Positions 1 through 10,372 of a DNA stretch of 64,000 nucleotides are shown here, one piece after another. Source of the DNA: Trachythela sp. YZ-2020. Lineage: Eukaryota > Cnidaria > Anthozoa > Malacalcyonacea > Clavulariidae. Within the stretch, counting starts at the first letter, position 1. The number at the start of each line of letters is the position of its first letter. The DNA lies in assembly GCA_016169945.1 (NCBI GenBank), contig JADLSH010000387.1:1922001-1986000 (forward strand), written 5' to 3'. The notes below the pieces were generated by a model. That model searched no databases. It saw only the letters and a list, made by a program, of their open reading frames with translations, and was not told the DNA's origin. The position numbers and the translations under genes are program-made.

Positions 1-107
1 GAGTATCTGCAAAATATCCCTTAAAGATTATATAAATTGTTTTTAGTGTGAGATTAAGTTGCATCTTAAAATTTAGACAGAAAAAATGAGTGGATTTAGG
101 TTAGTGT
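1..107 (-). repeat. tRNA-Asp array spacer fragment
   Basis: This is the spacer that flanks the tRNA-Asp genes, in minus orientation. It matches 3283-3374 and 3833-3928, and in reverse complement the sequence just downstream of the plus-strand tRNA genes (for example 44460-44550). The tRNA gene expected next to it is absent; from about 110 the sequence diverges into TE-like DNA. Confidence 0.7.
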
Positions 108-554
108 GGTTAGGGCCCCCTAAATATGCCCACCCCCGGGACATATTTCCAAAGAAACTTGGCCCCTCTTCGGAATAATGACTGAACAAATGTAAACTGG
201 CGTCTTGTAACGCGAAGAAACAGGAGTGTCTAGAATGCTATAGAGTGTACTACAATGCAAAAACCCTAGCTAATGAGCCAACTTAAGACGTAACAGCTAG
301 AATTTTTTCATATTATTTCTGACACTGCAGAGAATTGGAACTGGCGTCGTCGGGTTTCTTAGCCGCCGCTCAACTCATTGAACTAGTGTATATCAATCAA
401 ACACTATTGAAAGTTCAGATTTTGCTCAAGACACTGTGTTGTATTTAAATTATCTATTTTCTAGGATACAGTATACAGTCGCTCATCGCTCTGCAGTAGC
501 AGAATTAATATGAATAGTTAAGGTCTGAATAGTTAAATATATATTCGGCATTTC
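108..554. other. Unassigned intergenic stretch
   Basis: I see no coding or RNA gene here. Positions 115-180 resemble the spacer segment around 58900-58960 (the same run of 'atatgcc', a C-rich tract and 'atttcc'), so part of it is degenerate array spacer. The remainder is unassigned. Confidence 0.4.
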
Positions 555-900
555 AACACTTGTTACGAAATTCTGACAAGAAGCTAAATTTTATTTTTCC
601 TGAAACGGAATATTTAAAAAAAGTTTTGGTTTCAACGGTGCTAAATTGTGGAATAATCTACCAACTGAAGTTAGAAATGCGGAGAGCTTAGTAAGTTTCA
701 ACTCGCTTTTACGTGCATGCAACTAGCCTGTTATACTATCTACTATTTTTGTATTATATCATTCAACTTTTTATATATGTATCTAGAACTGAATTATGTG
801 TGTAATTTTAAATTTTATCACGCCCCCCTTGGAAATCAATAATTATTGAAGGGGTTAGCGTGTCTAAATAAAGTTTTACCTTACCTACCTACCTTAACTC
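555..900 (+). mobile_element. 3' end of a LINE (non-LTR retrotransposon)
   Basis: Plus-strand codons from about 565 to 726 encode an ORF2-like C terminus with the hallmark 'GAKLWNNLPTEVRNAESL', a pattern (x-LWNxLP-x) seen near the end of many LINE reverse transcriptases. A stop at 724-726 is followed by a short AT-rich 3' UTR, an AATAAAG signal near 868 and a tandem CTTACCTACC tail. The copy is strongly 5' truncated. The clade is not determinable from this piece. Confidence 0.7.
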
Positions 901-928
901 TCCCGATTAACTCAACACATCACCATAC

Positions 929-1024
929 AATGTGATACGATACGATAATATACGATACGATACGATACGATACGATATACGATATACGATATACGATATA
1001 CGATATACGATATACGATATACGA
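929..1024. repeat. Tandem ATACG / ATATACG microsatellite
   Basis: A run of 5-bp ATACG units changes into 7-bp ATATACG units. It is a simple-sequence repeat between the LINE tail and the tRNA array spacer. Confidence 0.9.
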
Positions 1025-1144
1025 ATACAATACAGACACTAAATTCTTAACCTATATTTATACTAACAGAACAGGAATACATATTTTTGCTACCACGAAT
1101 TTCCTTTACGTAAATGGACATGTTTACTATTTTGTTCCTATTTT

Positions 1145-1505
1145 GTGGTTCATAATCTACCACAATCTACCACGGCCATCCCAATACGTTCTAGTATTAC
1201 AAATAATGTTTTTATAGTTTGGTATAATTATTTTAACACAGAACACATACAAATTTTACGACATATATTTAACAAGCGAGAGTTTTTCGTTAAAATGCAA
1301 GTTTTACTCCGTTTCTACCACGTTTCGAAGCAATTTTTTTAACTATTAAAACTGCTTTTTACTCCGACTCTACTATGTCTCGATTTAGTTCTGTTATGCC
1401 TCACTCATAAGTTGGACTGAGATGTTTGGACATCGAAGTATATTTCCGAATTGGGCACCATATTTCCTAGGAAATTTGGCCCGGAGGTGCATATTTCCTG
1501 TTACA
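1145..1505 (-). repeat. tRNA-Asp array spacer unit, inverted relative to the right-hand array
   Basis: Read on the minus strand, this matches 58880-59180 and 61965-62280 in the plus-strand array, sharing the 'cctaggaaatatgg' block, the 'cataacagaactagatcgag' block and the 'aaacatggtaaaaacgg' block. Small ORFs here are accidental. Confidence 0.7.
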
Positions 1506-1549
1506 CCGGTCTCCGCATATATGGATACTCACCACTATACAACCGAGGA
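1506..1549 (-). pseudogene. Truncated tRNA-Asp relic
   Basis: The minus strand shows the 5' half of tRNA-Asp (TCCTCGG.TGTATAGTGGTGAGTATCC) followed by a damaged anticodon stem and 'GAGACCGG', then leaves the tRNA sequence. It has the same truncated form as the relics at 58820 and 61908, so the three descend from one damaged unit. Confidence 0.75.
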
Positions 1550-2233
1550 TTGCACATTTCCATGGGAGATTCCTCTCCACAAAAGAAACCATTGTACCTG
1601 AGGATCAATTCTGAATTAAAGATCGTCTATTTCAGTCTTACATACAATAGAATATGCTTCTCACTGAAACCCATCACTGATAATCAGTATCCGTTGTAAC
1701 GAGAAACTCGTCCAGAATAAATTTAAGCTGGCAAACTCCTGTCGTTTGTTGAGTTACGCCAGCCGAATTTCCCGTCTTAAAACGGAAGTCCGTCTTCCGA
1801 TATGAAATATACGCCGGATAATTGATGGCTTCGGCACTGTGACTGGCGATTATTCAGTGTTTCACTTCCAACCTTCCTCAATGCCAGCAAACCTTCCTCA
1901 CGAGTGGTACGTGCATACCCGCAGTATTTTTGGAAATCTGCCCAATTTGACTGGGAAGTACTCGTATCAAGATTTTCATATATTCTTACTTTCAGCAATT
2001 TGACAATTATTCTATTTTTCCCCAGCCTTTTTCGGCCGAATTTAGGCCTAAAGGTGGAATTTTACAATATTTCGCCGAGCAGGTGGATGATTATAACGGA
2101 TTATCAAGGGAAATTGGTGAAAAGTTCCAAAGATTTTATTGCAGCTAAACATTATGTAATTTTCTTATTTGCTAATCGCAGCTCGCTATTACGTTATTTA
2201 CAGAAAAAAGAGTGGAAGTCAAAAATAACATTC
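1550..2233 (-). repeat. Spacer of the minus-strand tRNA-Asp array
   Basis: This matches the spacer 58240-58800 in reverse complement (blocks including 'gaagtgaaacactgaat' and 'gccgaagccatcaattatcc'). The ORFs in it recur wherever the spacer recurs and look like no protein family, so I treat it as noncoding. Confidence 0.65.
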
Positions 2234-2305
2234 CTCCCCGGCGGGGAATCGAACCCCGGTCTCCCGCGTGACAGGCGGGGATACTCACCACTATACTACC
2301 GAGGA
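2234..2305 (-). tRNA. tRNA-Asp-GTC: tRNA-Asp (GTC), intact
   Basis: A 72-nt gene with a full cloverleaf: the acceptor stem TCCTCGG pairs with CCGGGGA plus G73, the anticodon loop is CTGTCAC (anticodon GTC) and the T arm is CCGGGGTTCGATTCCCCGG-like. It is identical to five plus-strand copies at 44380, 45411, 57919, 60606 and 61507. No intron and no genomic CCA. A T-rich terminator follows on the minus strand. Confidence 0.95.
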
Positions 2306-2706
2306 TTACTGAAGGTCAACGTCAAACGTTAATGGAACATAAATTTCATTCAGTCATGGGGTGGTTTAGTTATGAAAATTGAAATATAGTGTCAGGATGC
2401 AAATGTCTTTTAATATGAATTGTCAGTTGACTCAGTTATGACATTCAAGGAGTCAAGGTGATAAAGTTTTGAGTTTCCTTACAAAAATGATGTAACTGCA
2501 AAAGAGATTCTATGTAAGCCCCGATCAAACGAGAACGCAAGTCATCGCAAGTAAACTTGTTTTGACTTGCGTCCTAAAATTTACACAGAAAAAAATAATT
2601 TTCTCTTCAATGCTACTCGCTACTTTGTATTCCGAAGATATTTCTGAAAAATGAAATTGTATTCTTGCTTTGAACAATTGAACATTATTAAGCGGTGTTA
2701 CATACC

Positions 2707-2778
2707 CTCCCCGGCGGCGAATCGAACCCCGGTCTCCCGCGTGACCGGCGGGGATACTCTCCACTATACTACCGAGGA
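2707..2778 (-). pseudogene. tRNA-Asp-like gene with altered U33
   Basis: Full-length 72-nt tRNA-Asp relative. The anticodon loop reads CGGTCAC instead of CTGTCAC, so the near-invariant T33 has become G. A G replaces a C in the T stem (GATTCGCC), and the D loop has one change. The loss of U33 and a T-stem pair argue that it is not a functional decoding tRNA. Confidence 0.8.
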
Positions 2779-3393
2779 CAGTACCCAGAGTTGCAAAACG
2801 TTTCAACCCTCTCCGGGTAGGATTTTGCGTTTATCCAACCTTCGAGGTAATTGGAAGTTTTCCGAAATGTAGGCTTTTACCTGGGTAGGTTTGCCAGTTG
2901 GTATTTCATTACTGCTAGTACGACTGAGTACTGACAGTTGCTGCTACTTTGTCCTTTGCCTGCAGGCTTTGCAATGTCTTATTCATGGTTTCACTGCACA
3001 GTCAACCTTCCAATGCTAGTAAACCTTCCTCAGGGGTGGTACCGTATGCCCGCAGCTTTTTTCAAATCTTCTCAATTTGACTTGGAAAGTTCTCGGATCA
3101 AGATTTTGATATATTCTTGCTTTGAGCAATTGAACATTATTTTATTTTTTCCAAGCGCGGAATTTTACGTAATTTTCCTGTATTTGCCAATTACAGCTTG
3201 CTATTACGTAATTTCGCTGTTTAACACAGGTACAATGTTGCCCACAGAGGAGGCAATATAGTTTTACTGGCAATAGAGTGTCTGTAAAATGCAGCTTGAC
3301 TTGAATAAAGATTATATAAATTATTCTTAGCGTGAGACAGGTTGCGTCTTAAAATTTAGACAGAAAAATTAGTGGACGTCGAAAAGAACATTC
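2779..3393 (-). repeat. tRNA-Asp array spacer
   Basis: Matches 44500-45080, 57000-57580 and 60720-61280 in reverse complement. Recognisable shared blocks are 'gcctgcaggcaaaggac' and 'gatccgagaactttccaag'. No coding potential beyond repeat-borne ORFs. Confidence 0.7.
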
Positions 3394-3464
3394 CTCCCCG
3401 GCGTGGAATTGAACCTCGCTCTCCCGCGTGACAGGCGGAATACTCACCATTATACCACCGAGGA
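3394..3464 (-). pseudogene. Degenerate tRNA-Asp
   Basis: A 71-nt minus-strand tRNA-Asp relative with several substitutions in the T arm (reverse complement of ggcgtggaattgaacctcg) and a shortened anticodon-stem region. The anticodon triplet GTC is kept, but stem pairing is broken. Confidence 0.8.
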
Positions 3465-3728
3465 TTACGGAAATCAACGTCAAACGTTAATGAGGGCATA
3501 AATTTCATTCAATGGGGTGGTTTAGTTATGAAAATAGAAATATAGTGTCAAGATGCTATAACGTCTTTTAATAAGTATTGTCAACTTATGTTGAAGTTGT
3601 TGACCAATTATCAATGCTACTCGCTACTTTGTATTCCGATTTAAGATTTTTCAGAAAAATGAAATTGTATCTTAAAAACAATAAGTTATGCATGCTCCAA
3701 AATTAAGACGCAAGAAAACAGTGTTATC

Positions 3729-3748
3729 CTGTCCGACGGGGATACTCA
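3729..3748 (-). pseudogene. Internally deleted tRNA-Asp relic
   Basis: Minus-strand 'ACTGAGTATCCCCGTCGG' runs directly into array spacer, the same fused form seen at 41419-41457. The anticodon and T loops are missing. Confidence 0.55.
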
Positions 3749-3947
3749 GTAATACGTAATTTTCCTGTACTATTTGCCAATTACAGCTTGCTATTACGTA
3801 ATTTCGCTGTTTAACACAGGTACAATATCGAGTATCTGTAAAATGCAGCTTAACTTGAATAAAGATTATAGAAATTATTCTTAGCTTGAGGCAGGTTGCG
3901 TCTTAAAATTTAGACAGAAAAATTAGTGAACGTTGAAAAGAACATTC

Positions 3948-4001
3948 CTCCCCGGCGTGGAATTGAACTCCGGTCTCCCGCGCGACAGGCGGCGATACTC
4001 A
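3948..4001 (-). pseudogene. tRNA-Asp 3' portion, split by a LINE
   Basis: On the minus strand this carries tRNA positions 19-72 of a diverged tRNA-Asp. It stops abruptly at the LINE 3' tail. The missing positions 1-18 are at 7287-7304 on the other side of the LINE. The anticodon loop has lost A37 (reads CTGTCGC). Confidence 0.85.
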
Positions 4002-4193
4002 GTAACAGTAACAGTAAATAATTGCTTTATTGGCATGACCTCTAGTTACAGGTATTACTAAAGCAATGAAATAGGTGCTAAACTAAATACGGTATAGATA
4101 ACTATGTGCTGTAAAATACGTGCTATTTACGTGGAAGTATATATGTGGTATAAAGTATAAAAGTAAATACAAAGATATATGCTAATATAGAAT

Positions 4194-4475
4194 TTAATCA
4201 ATTAGATTTTCAGCATTCCTGGTTTCAAGGCGTTTATCTCTTTCCACAAAACAGGAAGAAATAAATTTCGATAATAATAAAATCGTTTCAGTTTCATTTG
4301 ATTTCATTATTTCTACGGATAAATTTTGTTCTCTTTGATCTGTGCTATCTCTAATGCTGTCGTAGGCTTCACATGATGTGAGAAAATGCGACTCATTTTC
4401 TATTTCGCCTGACTGACAGATCGTACATAGTCGTTCTGCTTGAGGAATGTTTTGGTATCTACCATATTCAATCAA
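4194..4475 (-). pseudogene. LINE ORF2 C-terminal zinc motif
   Basis: This 93-residue reading frame holds the pattern CTIC-x9-ESHFLTSC (C-x2-C...H-x4-C), the Cys/His motif common at the C terminus of LINE ORF2 proteins, where it is thought to help bind RNA or DNA. It belongs to the LINE at 4002-7286. Confidence 0.7.
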
Positions 4476-4732
4476 TAGGTTATTATTACTTATCCGAAAT
4501 CGTGTGAAAGTTCTCCTTTGATTTGAATTTTTTATTGTGGTAAGATATTTTTCTAACTGATATTCCCTTTTGAAAGCATAGTAGAAACATAGCTTTGTTT
4601 CTACTCTGAACTAGCTTTGTTTTATGTTGCTTGAGATTAGATTCACCGAATTATTGGATATTGATTCCAGATCTAGTATTTGCGTGTTACAATTGTATGA
4701 TTTTAAAATATCTGTGACATGAAGTATTCTTT

Positions 4733-5302
4733 TTATATAGAATACAAATCTTTAGATATAAAAAGGGCTTGTTTGGAAATTGCTGTTTCAGGCAATGTGT
4801 TTAAATGTATAATATATTTAAATAATCGTTTAAATATATTTATTATTAGTGGAAATTTTCCAAGTTCACCTCTGGAGGCGATGTTACCGCATTTTCTCCC
4901 AACTCCCAAGTATAATTTACAAAACCTCCAGTGTGTTTTTTCAATTGGAAGTTTATCCCAATTATTAAAATAATTTTTGAGGTATGCACCCCATACTTCT
5001 GAGTTGTAGAGAAGAATTGGTGATATTATACTATCGAATATTTTTATAGCTAGTTTCGGTTTTAGGTGGTGTAAGTTGAGATGTTTTCGTATGCTGTATA
5101 GTGCATGTAGTGCTTTTTCACTTAGCTGTTTTATAGCTGGAGTAAATTTACCATTTGAATTCAATTTGATTCCTAAGTAACAATATTCTTGTACAATCGT
5201 TACGTTTTTATTACCTAACATGAATTTTGGTTTCAGTATTTTATTATTTCCTTTTTGAAAGATCATAATTTGGGTTTTCTTTACGTTACTTCCATCAGCC
5301 AT
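4733..5302 (-). pseudogene. LINE reverse transcriptase, thumb and post-RT region
   Basis: This 189-residue frame contains 'CYLGIKLNSNGKFTPAI', which matches the post-catalytic 'YLG' block of LINE RTs, and 'SPILLYNSEVWG', the 'lLYgsEvWg' block. The catalytic YADD lies just upstream, near 5365-5390 (minus strand 'LYADDLIILS'), in a different frame, so at least one frameshift separates it from the RT fingers. Confidence 0.8.
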
Positions 5303-5553
5303 TTTTTACATCAGTTATTGAGTTCATCTAGAATTTTTGGAGACCAAATTTTGATCTTGATAATATAATTAAATCATCAGCGTAAAGAAGGGTCTGAAAA
5401 AGTGTTTTCGAATAATTTAGCTAGTTCATTTATGTATAAGTAAAAAGAATTGGACTTTGTATACATTCTTGACGTACACCTTTGGAGTAAGAGAAAAATT
5501 CTGTTCTCGTGTCATATATTTTTACTGCACATTTTGAGTTAGAATAAAGACTT

Positions 5554-6399
5554 TTAATTAAATTGTAGTAATTTTAAGAATAAGCCTTCATGCCAGACAG
5601 AATCAAAGGCTTTTTTAAAGTCTACAAAGCCAGCATAAAATTTGTCATTTTTGTTTTTGGTAATATGTTTGTCAAACAGTGTTTTCAGTGTAAAAATGTG
5701 ATCAGCAGTTCTGTGGCCAGGTTGGAAACCTATTTGAGATGGGTGAATAAGATTGTTTTCCTGACTGAAATTATAGAGTCGTTCGTTAAGGATTATACAG
5801 AAGAATTTGCTTAAACAGCTAGTTACACAAATTCCTCTGTAGTTGTTGGTGTCAGATTTGTCGCCAGCTTTAAAAATAGGTGTAATCAGTCCTTCACACC
5901 ATTGGTCAGGAAAACTTTCAAATTCAAGGATAAGGTTAAATAATTTTATCATTTCATTTTTTATCTTATCTGAGTAAGCTGATTTTTTATTTTTCAACTT
6001 CTTAGCTGCATTTAGAATATTGTTTTCTGTAATTGCATCATCCAGAAAGTTGTTTCGATTTATATTGTTCTCAAGTAATTGTAAACGTTGCAAAATATCT
6101 TGTTGATCAGAATCTAAGTTATGTTTTGCATGTAGTTTTTCGAAATGAGATACCCAATTGTTGGTAGTTATATCTGATGAACTGGAGGAGACATCATCAT
6201 AACCATCACTCATATTCTTAAGAGTTTTCCAAAAGGAATTTTTATCTGTTTCTGATGCCTGTTCTAGTTCATTAAGTTTCTTATCATGAAATAGTTCTTT
6301 TTTGCGTTTTAAAGTCTCTTTATAGATTTTGAGAGCTTGATGATATTCGTTTCGTATATCAAAATTTAGCGGATCTCTGTGTTTTTGGTTGGCTAACAT
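5554..6399 (-). pseudogene. LINE reverse transcriptase, fingers and palm
   Basis: A 281-residue frame. Residues ~165-180 include 'ITPIFKAGDKSDTNNYRG', the RT block 1-2 region. 'GFQPGHRTADHIFTLKTL' and 'FVDFKKAFDSVWHEGL' follow, the latter carrying the first catalytic Asp of the palm. The frame ends before YADD. Role in the intact element: target-primed reverse transcription in the nucleus. Confidence 0.85.
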
Positions 6400-6551
6400 T
6401 CTAACACTGTGTCTCTTTAGTCGACATTCTTTGTCAAACCATTTCTTGTTGCAGACATTTGTGATTTTATGTCTGTATTTTTTCTTTGTAATTCTAAGTG
6501 ATTTCTTAGTTACTTGTAAAATTATATTTTGAAATTGAGTAGCAAATTCAT

Positions 6552-7268
6552 TTATTCCTTCTTTTGATGAAGGAGGGTTAGATTGACTAATTTTTCAAGT
6601 TCTCTCTGAGTTTGGATTGATCGTAAATTTTCGTTAAATGAATTTGCAGTGCTATTTTCCCATATGAACTGCAGTGGAAGTTTTTTGGAAATGTTGTTTG
6701 TGGAAGCACTATTTGTGGAAGCATTATTTGTACTTTCCATAGAATTTGAATTGTTTGAAATTGGATGTTTTCTTTTAATCCAAGTCAAGATTTGACTATG
6801 GTCGGACAGGTATGTTGGTGATTTTACAATAAAGTTTTTAATTGATTGAGTAAGATCTCGGTCACAAATTATGTAGTCAACTAAACTTGTGCCATTTTTT
6901 CCATGAAACGTTGGTTTACCAAAAGAATCACCTATAGTTCTACCATTTAGAATTCTTAAATTGCAGGTTTTACAAAGTTCAATTAAACATTTTCCATGAT
7001 TATTAATTGAACTGTCAAAATTTTCTCTTGTAGTAGGGATAAAATAATTTTCAGTAATATTATTTATGAAGGTATTTCCTTCCTTCGATACAAAATCATC
7101 AAGTTTACTAGTGCGGGCATTGAAATCTCCTAAAAGCATAATGTTGCCTTTCTGTGAGAAATGTACAAAATCATTTTCTAAATTCTCAAATATTTCTTCA
7201 TCAAAGTAATTTGACTTTTCCGGAGGAATATAGATGCCGCACATATATAGGTCTTTTGGAGAAGCCAA
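6552..7268 (-). pseudogene. LINE apurinic-like endonuclease, N-truncated
   Basis: This 238-residue frame contains 'IMLLGDFNART', 'TSLVDYIICDRDL' and 'YLSDHSQI', the conserved GDFN, D and SDH motifs of APE-type LINE endonucleases that nick the target. The N-terminal catalytic motifs are missing because the copy is 5' truncated about 20 bp upstream of this frame. Confidence 0.8.
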
Positions 7269-7286
7269 AATTGATTTATCTATTTA

Positions 7287-7304
7287 CCACTATGCTACCG
7301 AGGA
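7287..7304 (-). pseudogene. tRNA-Asp 5' portion (positions 1-18), split by the LINE
   Basis: The minus strand reads TCCTCGGTAGCATAGTGG, tRNA-Asp positions 1-18 with one change. The other half is at 3948-4001. The usual upstream tRNA flank follows at 7305-7430, proving that the LINE interrupts one tRNA unit. Confidence 0.85.
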
Positions 7305-7430
7305 TTACTGAAGGTCAAGGTCGAACGTTAATGGGACATAAATTTCATTCAGTGGAGTGGTTTAGTTATGAAACTTATTAATAAAAGATAGTGTCAAGAT
7401 GCATAACGTCTTTTAACATGTATTCTCAGC
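7305..7430 (-). repeat. tRNA-Asp 5' flank
   Basis: Conserved upstream flank of the tRNA-Asp genes: blocks 'gaaggtcaaggtcgaacgtt' and 'acataaatttcattca', in minus orientation, as at 44300-44379. Confidence 0.75.
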
Positions 7431-7478
7431 TTATAGATAGATAGATAGATTGATTGATAGATAGATAGATAGATAGAT
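7431..7478. repeat. (GATA)n microsatellite at a LINE tail
   Basis: About twelve TAGA units with a couple of interruptions. It abuts 'tgctttattg', the reverse complement of an AATAAAGC signal, so it is the 3' tail of the following minus-strand LINE fragment. Confidence 0.85.
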
Positions 7479-7789
7479 GCTTTATTGTCTTAAAAACTAG
7501 CAGCCATATAGCTGAAATACGTTTAAGATTACAAATATGAGTGATAATATTTAGATTAAAATTTATAGGTTACATTTTTAGTGAATTATACGTAATAAAA
7601 CTATTCTTAAAACGTTAAGTTTTGAAATTTACATTAATTAAATGTTCCGTCCTAAGTTCCATAGTTGAAGGTTCAGTATTTAATACGAGACGGCAGGAGA
7701 CCATGAAGCCTGTGCGATTGATCAGCAATTATTTTTTGGAACAACTTTGTCGTTAATTCTCTCTTCTTTCACTAAGGCGTTGCAAGTTA
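7479..7789 (-). mobile_element. LINE 3' fragment
   Basis: On the minus strand, after the GATA tail, codons around 7630-7780 give 'ERRELTTKLFQKIIADQSH' followed by 'RLHGLLPSR', a degenerate ORF2 C terminus of the kind found in several LINE lineages. The frame is broken by stops. Confidence 0.6.
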
Positions 7790-8400
7790 ATATTTTTATT
7801 TATTTATTTATTTAACTTCGCCATTATCATGCATTCATGGCAGGGTAACCACAACAGTATGGCACCAATTACTGTGGGTCCTTTAAATAGATACCATAAA
7901 CAGCATAGATTATTATAATAAAACAGAAATAAAACACAACAGAAACTTCGACTTACTTGTTCAAAGTCATCACCAGGTAACTATAAAATCGATGATCAAA
8001 GATGAATTGAAACTTGATGCTAAGCAAACAATTTCCCGAAGTTTCCATTGTATTGTATTTCACAAACATGCTTAGTTAGCGGCTTGCAAATTTGATAAAA
8101 CATTAAACAATTAATAGAATGTAAATTAGCTATTAAAACATAATAGGCTAGGAAGGCCTGACAACTTCGAAAATTAGATCAAAAAAGATAATAAAAACCT
8201 GGACGTGCACAAATCGACACAAATCTATCTAAATTTAGACAGAGCATAAGATTAAGACTTACAACCTTCCTAACCATGTTTATATTCCAATAACTATGAG
8301 ACGCTAATAGCAGCAAGAGAGTGGAGTAGCAAGACTACGAGCAGTGTTTCACTTTAAGCAGATAGACAAAAAAGTAAAAATAGACAAAAGATAGTAAAAA
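7790..8400 (-). mobile_element. LINE 3' region with (TTTA)n tail
   Basis: It starts at a TTTA repeat (7795-7815). The adjoining 40-60 bp, with 'acttcgcca' and 'ccacaacagtatg', are shared with the 3' end of the tRNA-like SINE at 18364-18553. This implies a common LINE-type 3' end. The rest, to 8400, is AT-rich without a readable ORF. Confidence 0.55.
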
Positions 8401-8600
8401 CGTTAAAATAACATTATTCCCAGTGGCGGATTACCAGTTACGGGGCCTGTAGGCTAAGTAAAATTCGCGGACCTTGAGGATGATATTCTCACCCTGTAAA
8501 CGGTGACACATCTTTTAGTGAGGTCCGGGCCATGTTCCGCCGAAATATTTGGAAATTTAAGGTCTCGGAAATGCTATTTCCCGTTTTCTGGGCCCGTTAA
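8401..8600. other. Unassigned TE-like DNA
   Basis: A GC-richer patch ('cggggcctgtaggc', 'gaggtccgggcc') lies between two LINE fragments. It has no ORF or recognised motif, and it truncates the RT frame that starts at 8611. Confidence 0.4.
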
Positions 8601-9590
8601 TTTTGCTTAATTAAGGACAAAAATTCCGAAGAAGGCCAAGAATACTACCTTGAAGGACACGATGCGTTATACGTAATGGACATGATTTCAAGCCGGTGAT
8701 TTCTACGAACTGTGTTCGTTCTGAGAGGTAATTCTTGAAAATCCCGAGATAAACATCATCCACACCATAAGCGCTTAACTTGCGCAGTAACAGCTGGTGG
8801 TCAATCAAGTCAAACGCCTTGCTGTAGTCTACGAAAACAAGTCCAGTAACATTGTTTTTATCAAGATCAAAAAGGAGTTGGTTTAATAAGCGAATTAGAG
8901 CAGTTTCAGTCGAGCGAAAACCAAATTGTAGGCCATATATAGGAAAAATTGTTGTTGGACATTATGTGAATAAAGTGCATCATAGAGATGTCTTTCATAC
9001 AGTTTCGAGAGGATCGGAAGAACAGAGATTGGTCTATAATTTTGTTTGTGTTCAATGCTACCTTGATTCTTGAAAATGGGGGTGACTTTAGCTATTTTCC
9101 ACTTGGATGGAAAGGTGTGGGTGGATATGCAATGGTTTATGAGACGTGCGACTGAGTTACATATAGATAGAGCAGCAATTTTCAGTAATTTAGGACTCCA
9201 TTCGTCAGCATCTGTTGCTTTATTGCCTGGCATAGACTTTAGCATTTGAAGTATCTTTTCAGGAGAAATATGTGGAATTTCAAACTTAATCTGGCAAGGT
9301 TTCCATCCCTGTAGTGAGTTTAGTAGAGATTCCTCACAGAAAGTAGACTTTATAGACGCTAAGAGACGCTGTGGTTGACTAATAAAGAAGGAGTTAAAGA
9401 GTTCGGAGATGCTTTTGTTGTCTGTTACAATTTCTTCATTTTCATTTAATTTATGAACGCTGTGGTTTTCGCCCACTGTTTCTCTTGATAGATGTATAAT
9501 CAATGACCACAGTTTATTTGGGTTATTTTGACGTTCGTTTACCTTTAATTTAAAATAGTTTTTCTTTTTATTACGGATTTGGCTGTTTCA
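8601..9590 (-). mobile_element. LINE reverse transcriptase fragment (CR1/Jockey-like group)
   Basis: Minus-strand frames 8895-9503 and 8611-8808 carry 'WKIAKVTPIFKNQGS', 'NYRPISVLPILSKLYERH', then 'GLVFVDYSKAFDLIDHQLL' across the frame break near 8850, and 'VLQGSILG'. These are RT blocks 1-4 in order. The frame is lost after GSILG, before YADD, where other DNA joins. At least one frameshift near 8900. Pattern NYRPISVLP...FVDYSKAFD fits the CR1/Jockey/I supergroup. Confidence 0.8.
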
Positions 9591-9955
9591 AATTTAATCC
9601 TTCATTGAAATCCTTCAACGCTCGCGTTACGCTTGCGCGCGTGCACTCGCACACACAAGTATATTCCGTCTAATATATTAACTCAAACTCAAGGTTTGTC
9701 AAAACTATGCTGGGGTCACCTAGCCTATGCATACGTCACAGTTTTTAAAATTTGAAAAAGTCGCTGATTGGCTACTCTGCATGACGTTTCTTGCCAAAAA
9801 AACAGGAACAGGGGGTGATTCATGAATAAAAAATCACACAGGCAGGCGGCGGGAAAAACAAAATACATAACTATACATATGTTTTGGTTCACTTTCTGCA
9901 CGACTACATTGGCTAAATCATGGATAATTGACAAAAACCAAAAGAAAATAATGTC

Positions 9956-10325
9956 TAGAAGCTCCAAGACAACTTTTTACTTCGGTAGGTTCACTTTTTA
10001 TACAATAGCAATACATAGTTAACTTTGCTAACTAAAATGTTCAGATTACCCTATAGCTCATAGCAAAATATAAGCTTTGATCCTCGACTTTTTTTACATA
10101 ATTATTTCCTTCATATTGGGCTGTTTTGTGTATATTAAACAACAGACATACAAGTTTACGTTGACTATTAAATATAAACTATAAAATATAAAGTGATACT
10201 GACAAAGTGTTGCCATAAAGACAATATAGATTATATAGTTTCCAAAGTTAATATAAGTCGTATTTCAGTTTAGTTCGGTATAAAAAGTAAACCTACCAAA
10301 GTAAAAAGGTGTCTTGGAGCTCCTA
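9956..10325. mobile_element. MITE with ~45-bp terminal inverted repeats
   Basis: Left end 'GAAGCTCCAAGACAACTTTT' and right end 'AAAAGGTGTCTTGGAGCTCC' are inverted copies that continue to a shared 'ttttatac'. TA flanks both ends, consistent with a Tc1/mariner-type TA duplication. The interior is AT-rich and noncoding. Confidence 0.7.
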
Positions 10326-10372
10326 ACCATTATTTTATTTTAGACTTTAATTCAGCGTCGGCCACGGACATA

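Larger units (their letters stand above)
4002..7286 (-). mobile_element. 5'-truncated LINE (APE + RT) inserted in a tRNA-Asp gene
   Basis: A 3.3-kb minus-strand non-LTR retrotransposon. In order on its sense strand it has an apurinic-type endonuclease, a reverse transcriptase and a C-terminal Cys/His motif. It ends in a tandem TTACTG-type tail at 4002-4020 with AATAAAG just before. The 5' end falls inside the endonuclease domain, so it is truncated. The 'NYRGICVTSCLSKFF' RT block resembles Nimb/I-group elements; that clade call is from memory of the family and is tentative. No target-site duplication is evident. Reading frame is broken between domains. Confidence 0.85.
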
